From the NCBI RefSeq assembly GCF_051020985.1, contig NW_027475142.1, forward strand, positions 62,001 to 126,000: a stretch of DNA of 64,000 nucleotides. The letters are read 5' to 3'. Shown here one piece after another: positions 63,701-64,000 of this stretch; positions within the stretch are counted from its first letter, which is position 1, and every line of letters starts with the position of its first letter. The translations under genes were made by a program, and so were the position numbers. Source of the DNA: Nomia melanderi (lineage: Eukaryota > Arthropoda > Insecta > Hymenoptera > Halictidae). The notes beneath the pieces were generated by a model that did no database searches, was not told the DNA's origin, and saw nothing but the letters and a program-made list of their open reading frames with translations.

Positions 63701-64000
63701 GTGGTCCGAGGTCGTTCCCGCTGCACAGATTCATGCGCCAGGGCCTCCTGCAGACAATGCACTGTGATTTATTTCTCTATCCCTAATAGCACCCGAGATA
63801 TCACCAGATATATATTGGATTTTTCCCTGACCCTGAGTGTCCGACCACATGAGACGGTGGTTTTCTCGGCCCCTGGTGGTCCGAGGTCCATCCCGCTCCA
63901 CAGATTCATACGCCAGGGCCTCCTGCAGACAATGCACTGTGATTTATTTCTCTATCCCTAATAGCACCCGAGATATCACCAGATATATATTGGATTTTTC

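Larger units (their letters stand above)
1..64000 (+). repeat. 175-bp satellite DNA array, whole window
   Basis: Head-to-tail copies of a 175-bp unit fill the window with no interruption and no inversion. Landmarks recur once per unit: GATATC (m11-16), ATTGGATTTTT or a close form (m28-38), CTGACCCTGAG (m41-51), TCCGGCCCCATGAGAC (m54-69), TGGTCCGAGG (m91-100), CACAGATTCATGCGCCAGGG (m113-132), CACTTTG (m149-155) and TTGCGCTATC (m161-170). The phase of the unit end drifts from 105 to 86 (mod 175) across the window. That is a net loss of 19 bp, fully explained by 19 indel-bearing units. A 175-bp unit is close to one nucleosome repeat, as for many centromeric satellites; a centromeric role is inference. 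The species and satellite family are not recognised. Confidence 0.98.
55738..64000 (+). repeat. Right diverged flank, 47 units plus a partial one
   Basis: Units again differ strongly from neighbours. Left-flank types reappear: GACAGTCCGG with GTGATTTTC (near 56.5, 57.7 and 62.6 kb), GTCGATCCCGC, TCCGACCCC, and TGTCGATGG with CCCTCGTGG (57.9, 60.35 and 60.7 kb). One unique 1-bp deletion is at about 55,791 (GTGCCCGCCCC). The last 39 nt are m1-39 of a further unit, so the array goes on. I see no reversed unit or foreign insertion. Confidence 0.85.

Noticed and set aside
1..64000. Hundreds of open reading frames of 60-100 codons on both strands
   Set aside because: They recur with the 175-bp period in several frames of the same sequence, most need a non-ATG start, and they end at the same in-unit stop. 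Since 175 is not a multiple of 3, each unit shifts frame, so no protein of satellite repeats can extend. They are by-products of a stop-poor unit.
1..64000. CRISPR array
   Set aside because: The repeat is 175 bp, contiguous, without unique spacers of uniform size and without cas genes.
1..64000. CENP-B box in the satellite
   Set aside because: I looked for the TTCGNNNNANNCGGG pattern on both strands of the consensus and main variants and did not find it. This does not argue against a centromere, as many satellites lack it.
1..64000. Inverted segments or a strand switch within the array
   Set aside because: GATATC, CATGCGCC and TTGCGCTATC occur in the same order and direction from start to end, and no unit was seen in reverse orientation.
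1..64000. Pol III, tRNA-like or rRNA-like sequence in the unit
   Set aside because: No A/B box pair at tRNA spacing and no cloverleaf or rRNA core motif could be recognised in the consensus.

Overview
The whole window is one uninterrupted tandem array of a satellite DNA with a 175-bp monomer. I see no protein-coding gene, tRNA, rRNA, transposon or unique-sequence DNA. The repeat period, the single direct orientation of every unit and the higher-order repeat structure point to a eukaryotic heterochromatic satellite, of centromeric or pericentromeric type. I cannot name the species. By my count there are 365 complete units plus two partial ones (105 nt at the left end, 39 nt at the right end), so both edges of the window lie inside the array. 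A consensus unit is about 52% G+C by hand count. It has an AT-rich part (monomer positions m11-38) and a GC-rich part (m45-135). Throughout, m1 is the first T of TAGCACCC and m175 is the last A of the CTATCTGTAA or CTATCTCTAA end.

Layout: (1) 1-6,230, left flank, 35 units plus the partial one, diverged from each other, with private variants and four unique 1-bp indels. (2) 6,231-55,737, a homogenised core of about 283 units. It is built from repeated multi-unit blocks: a 12-unit (2,100-bp) repeat near 15.0-19.3 kb, a 21-unit (3,674-bp) repeat in three copies at 27.0-38.7 kb (one copy enlarged by four units), and exact or near-exact 3-unit (525-bp) tandem duplications at 42.1-43.1 and 44.2-45.1 kb. 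It also carries dispersed copies of the same blocks 9.1, 10.1, 14.7 and 14.9 kb apart. (3) 55,738-64,000, right flank, 47 units, again diverged, sharing with the left flank unit types that I do not see in the core.

The array evolves by copying blocks of whole units. All block offsets are multiples of 175 once a few 1- or 2-bp deletions are subtracted. Nine units share one 1-bp deletion and four share one 2-bp deletion, so these serve as lineage tags. The most unusual elements are a unit type whose m54-79 stretch is replaced by dissimilar sequence of the same length (five copies), a flank-type patch of 121 bp inside the core at 48.9 kb, and a unit type present once, twice or three times in successive copies of the same block. 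Everything here was read by eye. Alignment-based counts would refine boundaries by some tens of bases, and assembly error in such a repeat cannot be excluded from sequence alone.
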